Origin: an uncultured Candidatus Saccharibacteria bacterium
Lineage (GTDB): Bacteria; Patescibacteriota; Saccharimonadia; Saccharimonadales; Saccharimonadaceae
Assembly (NCBI GenBank): GCA_946638615.1
Contig: CAMPBO010000006.1
Location: forward strand, 1-32,399
Length of the DNA: 32,399 nucleotides
Reading direction: 5' to 3'
The translations under genes were made by a program, and so were the position numbers. The number at the start of each line of letters is the position of its first letter. Positions within the stretch are counted from its first letter, which is position 1. This document shows positions 8,103 through 17,442 of the stretch, piece by piece. Below the pieces are notes generated by a model. The model was given only the letters and a program-made list of their open reading frames with translations, was not told the origin of the DNA and did no database searches.

Positions 8103-9560
8103 TTACTTAACCCACTGGTTAGTGATGGATTCGTAAACCTGACCATCGACATAACCAGTCTGGGATAAAAGGTTGCCGTAAGCGTCATACTTATTCTCAT
8201 AAGTAACGCTCATATCATAGGAGAGAAAATTTTTCTTTCCTATGATGGTTTTGGTGGTTTTATCATCATACTGATTATAGGTGTAGTATTCCGTATAATC
8301 AGTATGATTTCCGCAGAGATATCTCGTTTCGATTAGCCGCCCCCACCTGTCATAAGAATAAAAGAGCTCTTCGATCTCCTTATTCTTTAAATTCTCGGTT
8401 CGTGTTGCGACTAGTCTGTTATCTTTGTCGTATGTTTTTGAAACGGCAAAGACGTCATCTTTTGACTCGGTTGTATACCCATCGCTAGTGTAGGTAAAAT
8501 TAAGATTCACTAATTTCACCTGAAGCGTTGGGGTAACTTCAATTCTTGTGGCTACTTTTACCCTACCATTAGAATCATAAGTGGGGTAATAGTATTTGAA
8601 TTGATTTGTGAGGAGATCTCGCTTAGAAGAGAGCTCTCCACGGGAGTCATATTCAAACCACTCGTCTTCCACGAGCTTGGGGGTTTTTGCGTAGGTGTCA
8701 TAACGAACCGCACGGATAATCTTTCCGCTAGCGTCGTAATGCACCTGCGTTTGGTTTCCGGCCGTGTTGGTATATTCTATTTTACCAGTATAGCCAGAAT
8801 TTTCGTAGTTATAGACCGTTATTTTTTCGGTCGAATCCGATCGAATCAGTCTATAACCACTTCTTTCGCGTTTTCCTATTGTTGCCACGAAATTATCGTT
8901 TCTAGGTCTAACATTAAACATTAATCCCAAACGATGAGATACTGCAGCAAGTTCGGCGCGAGTCGTTGTGCCCTGGGGTGAAAGTTCTGTTCCAGAAGTT
9001 CCTCTCACCAAACCTGTTGCTACTGCCCATGCAAAGGGGCTAGTAGCCCAGACACTAACTTTATCTAAGTCTTTATACTGGGATAAAGTTTGCCAAGGTG
9101 TTAAATCCGCCTTTTTGTAGAACGCGTAACGATAGAGTATCGTTACCAGTTGTTCTCTGGTGACGGGGTCGTTCACCCCCACGGTTCTTTTCTCATCACC
9201 ATAGCCGTAGATTATGCCCTTATCTACGGCCCAATTTATAGCGTAGTAATACGGAGAATTGGGGGTGGGTATGTCTGAAAAATAATAGTAGGTCGTCGCT
9301 GCGATGCTGGGCTTTCCGTCCAGTCTATATAAAGACTGGATAATCTCGCCTCTGGTAGCGTAATTAAAAGGGAGAAACTTTTCCCCCACGCCGTCCATCA
9401 GGCCGAGATTGTGGACGTAACCAACATCATCCACAAACCAATCCGTGTCATACACGTCCTGGTAAGTCCCCTTGCTAGCGGTATTTGCCGCCAGTGCTGA
9501 AGGGGATACTGCAATAGCTGTCATTACGATTGCAAAAACCAAAATAAAAACCTTTTTCAT
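8103..9560 (-). CDS. Secreted SLH-domain surface protein with C-terminal YD-type repeats
   Basis: From the ATG at 9560 the protein has 485 aa. A signal peptide (MKKVFILVFAIVM..., cleavage near SALAA, residue 25) is followed by three S-layer homology domains at about residues 33-80, 93-150 and 160-212, each with the F/Y-x-D-V or I start and a TREQL or TRAEL-like helix. SLH domains bind pyruvylated wall polymers in Gram-positive cells. The second half has repeated Y-D-x-x-G-x-L units (EYDSRGELSS, SYDRWGRLIET, KYDAYGNLLSQ), like degenerate RHS/YD repeats. I chose 9560 because a GGAGG site, a signal peptide and a promoter precede it; the longer open frame lies within the trmD end. The repeats suggest a binding surface. 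Confidence 0.85.
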   Translation of the reverse strand: MKKVFILVFAIVMTAIAVSPSALAANTASKGTYQDVYDTDWFVDDVGYVHNLGLMDGVGEKFLPFNYATRGEIIQSLYRLDGKPSIAATTYYYFSDIPTPNSPYYYAINWAVDKGIIYGYGDEKRTVGVNDPVTREQLVTILYRYAFYKKADLTPWQTLSQYKDLDKVSVWATSPFAWAVATGLVRGTSGTELSPQGTTTRAELAAVSHRLGLMFNVRPRNDNFVATIGKRERSGYRLIRSDSTEKITVYNYENSGYTGKIEYTNTAGNQTQVHYDASGKIIRAVRYDTYAKTPKLVEDEWFEYDSRGELSSKRDLLTNQFKYYYPTYDSNGRVKVATRIEVTPTLQVKLVNLNFTYTSDGYTTESKDDVFAVSKTYDKDNRLVATRTENLKNKEIEELFYSYDRWGRLIETRYLCGNHTDYTEYYTYNQYDDKTTKTIIGKKNFLSYDMSVTYENKYDAYGNLLSQTGYVDGQVYESITNQWVK

Positions 9561-9617
9561 TTTAGTGCTCCTCCTTTTTAATAATACTAAGGGAAAATTA
9601 CCCTTCCTCTTCAGACC

Positions 9618-9646
9618 ATTATAACACAAGAACTTTAATTTGTCAA
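9618..9646 (-). promoter_or_regulatory. Perfect consensus promoter of the SLH gene
   Basis: TTGACA (9641-9646) and TATAAT (9618-9623) are separated by exactly 17 bases, the sigma-70 consensus. The -35 box overlaps the trmD stop codon. The leader is about 50 bases and ends with GGAGG. This is the strongest promoter by sequence in the window and predicts abundant expression. Confidence 0.85.
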
Positions 9647-10311
9647 TATTTAGAGGAGTTATCTGCGGTGCCAGAATGTTCTTCTCTCCATTTTGCAATT
9701 TCGCCATGATTGCCTGATAATAAAATCTCGGGTACTTTCATTCCACGAAATTCTTCTGGCCTAGTATATTGTGGATACTCTAGATTGTCACCATCAGAGA
9801 AAGATTCGATTTCGGCCGATTTTTCGCCGCCTAGAACGCCAGGGATTAATCGCACTACTGAATCAACGATAATTAATGCTGGTAGTTCCCCACCAGTCAA
9901 CACATATTTACCCAGTGAAATCTTGTAATCTACGATTGATAAAATTCGTTCATCGTATCCTTCGTAGTGAGGACATAAAATAATATAGTGCTCAGATGCC
10001 TCCATGAAACTTCGGGCTGTTTTTTGATTCCAAATTTCACCAACAGGTGTAGGTAAAATAACTTTGGCAGACGGATCTTTGGATTTGACAGATTCTATTG
10101 CCGCAAATACGGGTTCACAACGAAGAAGCATTCCGTCTCCACCACCATAAGGCGTGTCATCAACGGAACGGTGTGGTCCTAAGCCAAATTCACGAAGATT
10201 CACGAAATTAAATTCGGCTAAACCTTTATCTACCGCTTTCCACATCATGGAAGTCTTAAGGTAGGGTTCAATTGCTTCACGAAATAGCGTAATAATTGTA
10301 AATTTAATCAT
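9643..10311 (-). CDS. trmD: tRNA (guanine37-N1)-methyltransferase TrmD
   Basis: The 222-aa protein carries the TrmD signatures of the SPOUT trefoil-knot fold: YGGGDGM (usual form YGGGpGM), HYEGYDERI, YVLTGGELPALIIVD, LEYPQYTRPEEFRG and GNHGEIAKWR. It methylates G37 next to the anticodon and prevents frameshifting. Two in-frame ATGs lie 6 bases apart. I chose the second (10311) because the extended -10 TATAAT ends exactly 6 bases before it, as for obgE, recG and others, whereas the first would touch the -10 box itself. A terminator hairpin just upstream separates it from the RNA candidate. The usual rpsP-rimM-rplS neighbours are absent. Confidence 0.95.
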   Translation of the reverse strand: MIKFTIITLFREAIEPYLKTSMMWKAVDKGLAEFNFVNLREFGLGPHRSVDDTPYGGGDGMLLRCEPVFAAIESVKSKDPSAKVILPTPVGEIWNQKTARSFMEASEHYIILCPHYEGYDERILSIVDYKISLGKYVLTGGELPALIIVDSVVRLIPGVLGGEKSAEIESFSDGDNLEYPQYTRPEEFRGMKVPEILLSGNHGEIAKWREEHSGTADNSSKY

Positions 10312-10317
10312 GCACAT

Positions 10318-10326
10318 ATTATATCA
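10318..10326 (-). promoter_or_regulatory. Extended -10 (TGATATAAT) deciding the trmD start
   Basis: The hexamer ends at 10318, directly against the first ATG (10317) and exactly 6 bases before the second (10311). Only the second can be the start of a message made from this box. Confidence 0.65.
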
Positions 10327-10330
10327 TAAA

Positions 10331-10353
10331 GAAAAACGACCCTTCGGTCGTTT
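10331..10353 (-). terminator. Intrinsic terminator of the RNA candidate upstream of trmD
   Basis: An 8-bp stem AAACGACC/GGTCGTTT closed by a GAAG tetraloop is followed by T-rich sequence on the minus strand. Confidence 0.85.
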
Positions 10354-10476
10354 CCCCGCTGTTACGCGCCCACCCTTGGGGCACATTGTTTTGTTTTAAT
10401 CCGCTGTGTTTGTTTTTAATGAGTCTCCACACTCCACTAAATAAATCAGTGGAACCCCTGTGAAGCGTACCAGCTT
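10331..10476 (-). ncRNA. Candidate structured small RNA (about 146 nt)
   Basis: The interval has a promoter (TTGACT, 17 bases, TATTAT), no open frame, and ends in a strong terminator. By hand pairing, bases 10465-10474 form a stem with 10358-10367 (9 of 10 pairs), enclosing two hairpins. The first pairs CUUCACA with UGUGGAG and, inside it, UCCACU with AGUGGA across an internal loop. The second is GUGCCC/GGGCGC with loop CAAGGGU. An A-rich linker joins them. This looks like an independent RNA gene. The 3' end vaguely recalls 6S RNA but I cannot assign a family. A leader or riboswitch for trmD is less likely because trmD has its own -10 box after the terminator. Confidence 0.6.
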
Positions 10477-10482
10477 ATGTTT

Positions 10483-10511
10483 ATAATAAGTCATAAATAT
10501 ATAAAAGTCAA
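10483..10511 (-). promoter_or_regulatory. Promoter of the RNA candidate
   Basis: TTGACT (10506-10511) and TATTAT (10483-10488) are 17 bases apart. It is divergent from the obgE promoter, whose -10 box lies about 30 bases to the right. Confidence 0.65.
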
Positions 10512-10525
10512 GCACTTTTCTGTAG

Positions 10526-12001
<1,476 letters not shown>

Positions 12002-12063
12002 AAGGTATATCTACATATTATAGCATAAATTAGTATAAAAGTCAATATGACTGATCTTTGGGA

Positions 12064-13179
12064 TTAATAAATGTAATTAAAATTACCTACTCGTGATGCT
12101 GGTATTATAGCTTCCGAAACTATAGCATATCCTGCGTAGTTCATTTCGCGCACTACGATCGAACCATCAGCATTAATTCCAACCACTACTCCTACGTGTC
12201 CATAGCCGCCACCACCAAAAGGCGTCTGGAATACGGCACCTACTACTGGCGTATTTCCGACCCCCCTATAGGCATAGTCTTTGTTCCATGTTCTGGCATG
12301 TCTACCATTGTGATTAAGTGCACCGAGCGATAAAGGACTGGTGGCTCGCCAGTACCAGGCATACCAAGTACAGTTACCGCGAACTCCAGGATTTGGGTTC
12401 GGATAGGCGTAGTTTGGATCGTAAAAGTTATAAGCGATAATTCGAAGATCTTGACGACCAGAAGTGCTACCAAGGTAGGTGTAAGTGTAGAGTGTCCTGA
12501 CTGGTGGTACGTACTCTGGGCGTTCTTTTTCGGGTAATGCACCATCTTTAATGAAAATTTTACTTCCCTCAGTAAGACCTGTTACATCAAGGTCGTTAAA
12601 GATTGTAATTTCGGCAACATTAGAACCGTATTTTGAAGCGATAGATTCTACAGTATCGCCACTCTTCACAGTATAAACGATGCCAGATTTTTTAGGTATA
12701 TATAGTACCATCCCTGCCGAAAGATTGGTATTTTTAAGACCGTTAGACCAACGAATTTGATCGGTCGAAATACCATATTTGGCAGCAATTGATTCCATCG
12801 TTTCACCTTCACTCACAGTGTACACAACTATCCATTCACGATCTTCTACGTCAGTCAGGTTGGGTTTTTCCAAGCGCCCAAAGTTCGTTTGACCAGCTTC
12901 GTACATCGTAGTAGTGACCACGTAATTGTTAGCTACATCGGAAGCACTAGCAAGACTCAGTGCATCTGATAAATCTGCTACTACATATAATTCGGAAAGT
13001 TGATCTACTGAGATTTTATAATTACTTGCTGCAAAAGTATCTAAACTGAGATTTATCTCAGAATTACTCTTATCTATCGAGCCAACAAAAACCAAAGCTA
13101 AAGTAACAAGTCCCGTCGCAAAATATGGCAAAACTCTTTTTAGCCACTTAGTATTAATTTTTCGTTTTTTCTTTGTCAT
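12064..13179 (-). CDS. Secreted peptidoglycan hydrolase with two LysM and a CHAP domain
   Basis: The 371-aa protein starts with a basic stretch and a hydrophobic segment (about residues 13-35) that could be a signal peptide or anchor. LysM domains follow at about 119-163 and 168-211; these bind peptidoglycan glycans. The C-terminal CHAP domain (about 255-371) has the catalytic Cys in RGNCTWYAW (C270) and His in GYGHVGVVVG (H328), as in NlpC/P60-related amidases and endopeptidases. Its ATG overlaps the stop of the RuvX-MltG gene by 4 bases (ATGA), so the two are translationally coupled. Pairing a wall-cutting CHAP enzyme with MltG points to envelope growth or division, or attack on a host cell wall; the sequence cannot distinguish these. 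Confidence 0.9.
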   Translation of the reverse strand: MTKKKRKINTKWLKRVLPYFATGLVTLALVFVGSIDKSNSEINLSLDTFAASNYKISVDQLSELYVVADLSDALSLASASDVANNYVVTTTMYEAGQTNFGRLEKPNLTDVEDREWIVVYTVSEGETMESIAAKYGISTDQIRWSNGLKNTNLSAGMVLYIPKKSGIVYTVKSGDTVESIASKYGSNVAEITIFNDLDVTGLTEGSKIFIKDGALPEKERPEYVPPVRTLYTYTYLGSTSGRQDLRIIAYNFYDPNYAYPNPNPGVRGNCTWYAWYWRATSPLSLGALNHNGRHARTWNKDYAYRGVGNTPVVGAVFQTPFGGGGYGHVGVVVGINADGSIVVREMNYAGYAIVSEAIIPASRVGNFNYIY

Positions 13180-14486
13180 AATGATATATCACAAAGTCTT
13201 TGGCAATGGCTGTAAATATTCCGAATATGCTCAGACTCTGTATAGCTATAATACATCAAACCGTCATCACCTGTCAAGAAATAAAGATAAGCCGTATTTG
13301 ATGGATTGGCTACGGCAAGAAGAGCCGAAAGCCCAGGATTTGAGATTGGGCCGCAAGGCAAGCCTCCATGCAATCTGGTGTTATAGCAGGAGTCTACCTT
13401 TAAAGCCGCTTGATTATCGGTGTAAATTTCACGGTTGGGGTCTAGCACGTCCAACGCATAGGAAACTGTCACATCGCTCCCCAGGGGTATACCATAGTTA
13501 AGCCGTGATAGAAACACCTGTGCTACAGTAGGTTGTTCTGGTGATGAGGCTTCTTTTTGTACGATTGAAGCTAGCGTAATCCCCTGGAACAATGTCAGAC
13601 CTTTGGCGGCATATTTTGCCTCAAGATTATTTTCAGCAATGATTTTCCCCATTTCCTTTAGAAAGACGTCTAAAATTTCCTGCACAGTTGAATTTTTATA
13701 GAATTCGTGCGTTTCCCCATACAGATATCCCTCTAAGCTTGCTCCTAGTGGTCGGTCTTTTAAAAAATCATAATCATACTCCGCATTGAATCCAGCTTCG
13801 ATCTCTTCTGAGGTATAACCAATTTCCGCTAGTTTTTTCTTTATAGCAAAGATGTTTTCACCAGGTAAAATTGTAAAATTAAATACTTCGGCCTTCATTT
13901 GTGATTCTAACTCAGCGTAATATTCGGCTCTTTCTTTGGCACGGAGATCTTTTATCCACAAAATTCCTCCAACTATAAGAAGCGTCAAAATCACTGCTAT
14001 AGCCAGTAAAGTGATTATTTTTATGAAATTTTTAGATTTTTTTTTATCACATTCCTCCTTGTGAGGACTAGGAATTGGCTCTTTTTGCGTAACCCCCTCT
14101 AAGAAATCCTGTAAAATAATCGATGCCGCTTCAGCGTCAATTTCACCTTTTTCATAACGTTTTTTACGTGACTTTAAGCGTTCTTCTGCCATGACTGAGG
14201 TTAAACTTTCGTCTTGAAAACGAATTTTAGCTTCGGGGAGTTTGACCACTAAATTTTTAGCAAAATTTCGCACATATTCTGTTTGCTTGGTTTCATTTCC
14301 GTCGTTACTGCGAGGCAATCCGAGCACAAAGAAATTGGTATTATTTAGACGCGCTAAACGAGCAATTTCCTGCCATTCTGAGCCATCTACTGTTATAAAC
14401 CCGACTGGGACCGCAATTCGAGTACTGGAGTCCGCCTTGGCCACGCCAATGCGTTTTTCGCCTACATCAAGGCAGAGAATACGCAT
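13176..14486 (-). CDS. RuvX/YqgF nuclease fused to MltG endolytic transglycosylase
   Basis: One 436-aa frame holds two proteins that are normally separate. Residues 1-135 are a RuvX/YqgF RNase H-like nuclease (ILCLDVGEKRIGVAKAD with Asp6, FVLGLPRSNDGNETKQTEYV, FQDESLTS), a family linked to 16S rRNA 5'-end maturation. After a charged linker and a membrane segment (about 154-178) comes MltG/YceG, which cleaves nascent peptidoglycan glycans outside the membrane. It shows FTILPGENIF, LEGYLYGETHEF, ASIVQKEAS with Glu312, SRLNYGIPLGSDVTVSYAL and GLPCGPISNPG. AAGGA precedes the ATG. The junction codes DKKKSK in an A9 run (14037-14045) with AAGGAGG (14054-14060) 8 bases upstream. The gene starts 1 base after the upstream gene ends and overlaps the LysM-CHAP gene. 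Confidence 0.93.
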   Translation of the reverse strand: MRILCLDVGEKRIGVAKADSSTRIAVPVGFITVDGSEWQEIARLARLNNTNFFVLGLPRSNDGNETKQTEYVRNFAKNLVVKLPEAKIRFQDESLTSVMAEERLKSRKKRYEKGEIDAEAASIILQDFLEGVTQKEPIPSPHKEECDKKKSKNFIKIITLLAIAVILTLLIVGGILWIKDLRAKERAEYYAELESQMKAEVFNFTILPGENIFAIKKKLAEIGYTSEEIEAGFNAEYDYDFLKDRPLGASLEGYLYGETHEFYKNSTVQEILDVFLKEMGKIIAENNLEAKYAAKGLTLFQGITLASIVQKEASSPEQPTVAQVFLSRLNYGIPLGSDVTVSYALDVLDPNREIYTDNQAALKVDSCYNTRLHGGLPCGPISNPGLSALLAVANPSNTAYLYFLTGDDGLMYYSYTESEHIRNIYSHCQRLCDISL

Positions 14487-14487
14487 T

Positions 14488-16176
14488 TTATTCCTTTATC
14501 TCAAGAATTATAGTTATTTTGTTGGAATCATTTGGGATTGAGGTCACCCAAGGGAAAGATGGATTTATTGTAACAGATACGATGCCATTTATATCTCTCA
14601 GATCATGCTGTGCTTGTCCAAGGCCTTTACCTTTCACGATGTTTACGACGTCGTTCTCTGTTATTTTAGGGCCAGTAGCATAGGAAGTTTTTAGTTTACC
14701 GCTAAAGCCATTGTCGGTTTTGGCGAAATTTTCAATGAATGGATCGCGAATTTCGTATATTTTCTGATTTTCGCCAAGCTTAGCTTTTTCGGTGATAAAT
14801 TCTTCAACTTTAGTTTTATCGATAGCGTAAATTGTCGTAATGGTTTTTGCAGTTAATATTGGTTTGGTATTTGCGTCAACTTTTTCACCGACAGCTGGAG
14901 TCGAAATCGCGTCTTCGGTAATTTGGTTAAGGCTAGATTCTATCGCCATTGAATTGTCGCTAATTTCGGCCAGTAGTTTTTCTTTGTTTTCCTCCGAATC
15001 TGTTTCAGCTAGCTTCTCTTTAGCTTTTTCAATATCTTCCTTCGAGACAACTGTTATCATTTCGTCAGTGCCGCCACTCATAGCCTTATCAGAATACGCT
15101 GCAACATTGGCAGAGGTACTCCAGCCAGTATTATTGGCCGAAATATTGTATTTCGATCCTGGTTCAGTGGCAATAACTTTTATCCGTCCAGAAACTAAAC
15201 ATCCAGAATTGATAAACGCAATAGGATTACTACTATTACCGCAACTATCCATGTTTTTTCCATCCCAAGATAAAGTTGTATCTTCGTTTGTAATAAAAGC
15301 TAAACTGTCTAGCGAAAACTTGGTTCCAGATTTTATCTGAATCGATCCACTTACTTTGAAATAAGCATAAATTACCAAGTCGCCTTTAGCTTTTTCGCCA
15401 ACGTTCTTTTGCCCAGTGGCTTCGAATTCAACTTTTTTGATTGTCTCAACTTTCTTTTCTTCCAAATAAAACTTTCCAGTATCAGCATCTTCTTCATCGA
15501 GTTTAGTGGTAAAGCTTACTGTTTCGGAAAAATTGTTTAGGTTAGTTTTGATTCCTACCGTCAATGTGGCAGCTGGTGCAATTACTAATGCCCAAATCAT
15601 GACTATGATTAGAATTATTAGTGCAACACCACTAAAGATTGCAATTTTTTTATGTTCATTAAACCATTGAATGAATTTATTATTTGACTTTTTTAAACTC
15701 ATCTTAGTCGGTTTGTCTTCAGGCTCTTCGTCTGTTTTATCAGACAAATTTGCTGTATTATCATCGGAGCGAGCTTCTTCACTAACTAAGGAATCCTTTT
15801 CTTCATCAGAAGGTTCATCTTTTAGCTGGACGCTTTTTTCTGCGTCATCTGAAGGTTCATGAAGCTCCTCTTTTGTTGTTTCTGTTTCTTGTTCTTCCAT
15901 TTTAGGAATGGCTGGGGCTGATTGAAGATTTTTTGCTACAGGAATTTTAATAGCTGCAGATAGTTTTACGATAGATGGATCTGTTGTAACTAGCACAACG
16001 GTCTTTGACACAGAAGTAGCAGCTTTGGCAATCAATTTAATATTTACCACACTCCTAAAAACGCTAGCTTTTTTAGGTGGCACTAAGGCGACGATTTTTG
16101 ATTTTGAATTTTCGATTTTATTGATGATATCCGTGATATCATCTTCAGGCTCAATATAAATGACGTCTTTATTCAT
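14488..16176 (-). CDS. Single-pass membrane protein with large outer domain, unknown function
   Basis: From the ATG at 16176 the protein has 562 aa. An N-terminal globular domain (about 1-85) alternates hydrophobic strands and helices (SKIVALVPPKKASVFRSVVNIKLI, KTVVLVTTDPSIVKL, IPVAKNL). An acidic Glu/Asp/Ser linker (about 94-155), a membrane helix (about 178-200) and an outer domain of about 360 residues rich in beta-type sequence follow. From memory, related Patescibacteria proteins are sometimes labelled baseplate J-like, but I cannot confirm that. I rejected the longer frame because TGGTATGAT ends 6 bases before 16176. It heads the operon with RuvX-MltG and LysM-CHAP, so a role in envelope assembly is plausible. 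Confidence 0.7.
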   Translation of the reverse strand: MNKDVIYIEPEDDITDIINKIENSKSKIVALVPPKKASVFRSVVNIKLIAKAATSVSKTVVLVTTDPSIVKLSAAIKIPVAKNLQSAPAIPKMEEQETETTKEELHEPSDDAEKSVQLKDEPSDEEKDSLVSEEARSDDNTANLSDKTDEEPEDKPTKMSLKKSNNKFIQWFNEHKKIAIFSGVALIILIIVMIWALVIAPAATLTVGIKTNLNNFSETVSFTTKLDEEDADTGKFYLEEKKVETIKKVEFEATGQKNVGEKAKGDLVIYAYFKVSGSIQIKSGTKFSLDSLAFITNEDTTLSWDGKNMDSCGNSSNPIAFINSGCLVSGRIKVIATEPGSKYNISANNTGWSTSANVAAYSDKAMSGGTDEMITVVSKEDIEKAKEKLAETDSEENKEKLLAEISDNSMAIESSLNQITEDAISTPAVGEKVDANTKPILTAKTITTIYAIDKTKVEEFITEKAKLGENQKIYEIRDPFIENFAKTDNGFSGKLKTSYATGPKITENDVVNIVKGKGLGQAQHDLRDINGIVSVTINPSFPWVTSIPNDSNKITIILEIKE

Positions 16177-16182
16177 ACTAAA

Positions 16183-16191
16183 ATCATACCA
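16183..16191 (-). promoter_or_regulatory. Extended -10 (TGGTATGAT) of the envelope operon
   Basis: The hexamer ends exactly 6 bases before the ATG at 16176 and overlaps the upstream in-frame ATG region, so it decides the shorter start. It is divergent from the histidine kinase promoter about 20 bases away. Confidence 0.6.
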
Positions 16192-16207
16192 CATTTTATG
16201 AAGCTTG

Positions 16208-16216
16208 TGTTAAAAT
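16208..16216 (+). promoter_or_regulatory. Extended -10 (TGTTAAAAT) of the two-component operon
   Basis: TAAAAT with a preceding TGT ends 8 bases before the kinase ATG at 16225. No Shine-Dalgarno sequence is present. Confidence 0.5.
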
Positions 16217-16224
16217 AAAAGTAA

Positions 16225-17442
16225 ATGAAATTTTTTCGACGCAATAATTTTAATCCAGTAAGCACAAATGATGTCACTAATCAATCTGCTTTAGCTGAAA
16301 TGGCTTTGCGAGCGATCCATGATGGCGTTGTTATCACTAACAAAGTTGGAGTTATTAAGTTTATTAATCCAGCTGCCACGGCTATGGTTGGTTATAATAC
16401 TCCAGACAACATTGTTGGGCTGGATTATGGGCTAATAATTAAACTGGAGTCTAAAGAAGGCCGTGAACTTTCTGAGTCTGAAAATCCACTTGTCCAAGCC
16501 ATGCGTAGTAATCAATTTTTAGAGGCTTTTCAAGGAAATCTAATTATGGGTGGATCTAACAAACGAATCCCTATATCTATCTCAGTACTACCAGCCGAAG
16601 GTGCTCAACAAGATCGCATTATTACTTTTAGAGATATTACTAAGGAACTCAAACAAGAGGGTGAACAAACTGAGTTTATTTCTACGGCGTCTCACGAGAT
16701 GCGTACGCCAGTTGCCACTATTGACGGCTATTTGTCTTTAGCTCTTAACCCCCAGACCGCTACTATTGATGAGCGAGCTCGAGGTTATCTTGTAGCCGCA
16801 CAAGCCGCTTCGCAACATTTAGGTAGGCTCTTCCACGATTTGCTTGATGTAACTAAACTCGATGATGGGCGTGTTCGCCCACAACTTCAGCCAGTTGAAA
16901 TGATTGGGCTTGTTAGGCAAATTTCTGCTGACTATCTTAATCGCGCAAAAGAATCTAAAATTAATTTCACTTTTGGTTCTAACGAATCTAATCCATTTGA
17001 TAATAGTCGTCGTTTAGAACAGGTAGTTTATGGTTTTGTGGATGTAAATTTCATACGCGAAATTCTCGACAACATTATTGATAATGCACTTAAATATACC
17101 CCTGAAGGTGGAGCTATTTATATTAATGTGCGTGGCGATGGGGATCGAGTTTTAATTAATGTTACTGATACTGGCATTGGTATCTCGTCTAACGATATAG
17201 GTCACATCTTCCAGAAGTTTTATCGTGCTGATAATTCTGATACTCGCACTATTGGTGGTACAGGATTAGGGCTCTACCTCGTTAAGCAGCGTGTTGAAGC
17301 AATGGGAGGGCGTGTTTGGGCGGAATCTGCTTTTGGTGAAGGCTCGACTTTTTATGTGTCTTTGCCACGCCTTACTGGTGAAGAATATGAAAAACGCATG
17401 ATTGCAATACGTAATAATAATTTAAATGGAGAACCGAAATGA
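16225..17442 (+). CDS. Cytosolic PAS-domain histidine kinase
   Basis: The 405-aa protein has no membrane segment. A PAS domain (about residues 22-140) is followed by HisKA with the phosphoacceptor in STASHEMRTP (His157) and a HATPase domain with N-box NIIDNALKYTP (Asn287), G1 DTGIG (315-319) and G2 GTGLG (345-349). All ATP-binding and phosphotransfer residues are present, so it should be active and sense an internal signal or a partner. The architecture resembles the PhoR/ResE-like core without the sensor. It overlaps the response regulator by 4 bases (ATGA), which indicates a cognate pair. The start lies just after a TAAAAT box, so the leader is at most a few bases. Confidence 0.93.
   Translation: MKFFRRNNFNPVSTNDVTNQSALAEMALRAIHDGVVITNKVGVIKFINPAATAMVGYNTPDNIVGLDYGLIIKLESKEGRELSESENPLVQAMRSNQFLEAFQGNLIMGGSNKRIPISISVLPAEGAQQDRIITFRDITKELKQEGEQTEFISTASHEMRTPVATIDGYLSLALNPQTATIDERARGYLVAAQAASQHLGRLFHDLLDVTKLDDGRVRPQLQPVEMIGLVRQISADYLNRAKESKINFTFGSNESNPFDNSRRLEQVVYGFVDVNFIREILDNIIDNALKYTPEGGAIYINVRGDGDRVLINVTDTGIGISSNDIGHIFQKFYRADNSDTRTIGGTGLGLYLVKQRVEAMGGRVWAESAFGEGSTFYVSLPRLTGEEYEKRMIAIRNNNLNGEPK

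Noticed and set aside
9561-9707. 49-codon extension upstream of the SLH protein
   Set aside because: It overlaps the trmD end and the promoter. The signal peptide and GGAGG site place the start at 9560.
12002-12063. Intrinsic terminator between the convergent obgE and LysM-CHAP genes
   Set aside because: Only a 5-bp A/T-rich hairpin (AGTCA/TGACT) without a proper T run is present.
14840-15340. 166-codon plus-strand frame opposite the 562-aa membrane protein
   Set aside because: Antisense shadow with low-complexity Ser/Leu/Ala sequence and no start signals.
16177-16194. Six-codon extension of the 562-aa membrane protein
   Set aside because: The upstream ATG lies at the -10 box itself; the spacing rule favours 16176.
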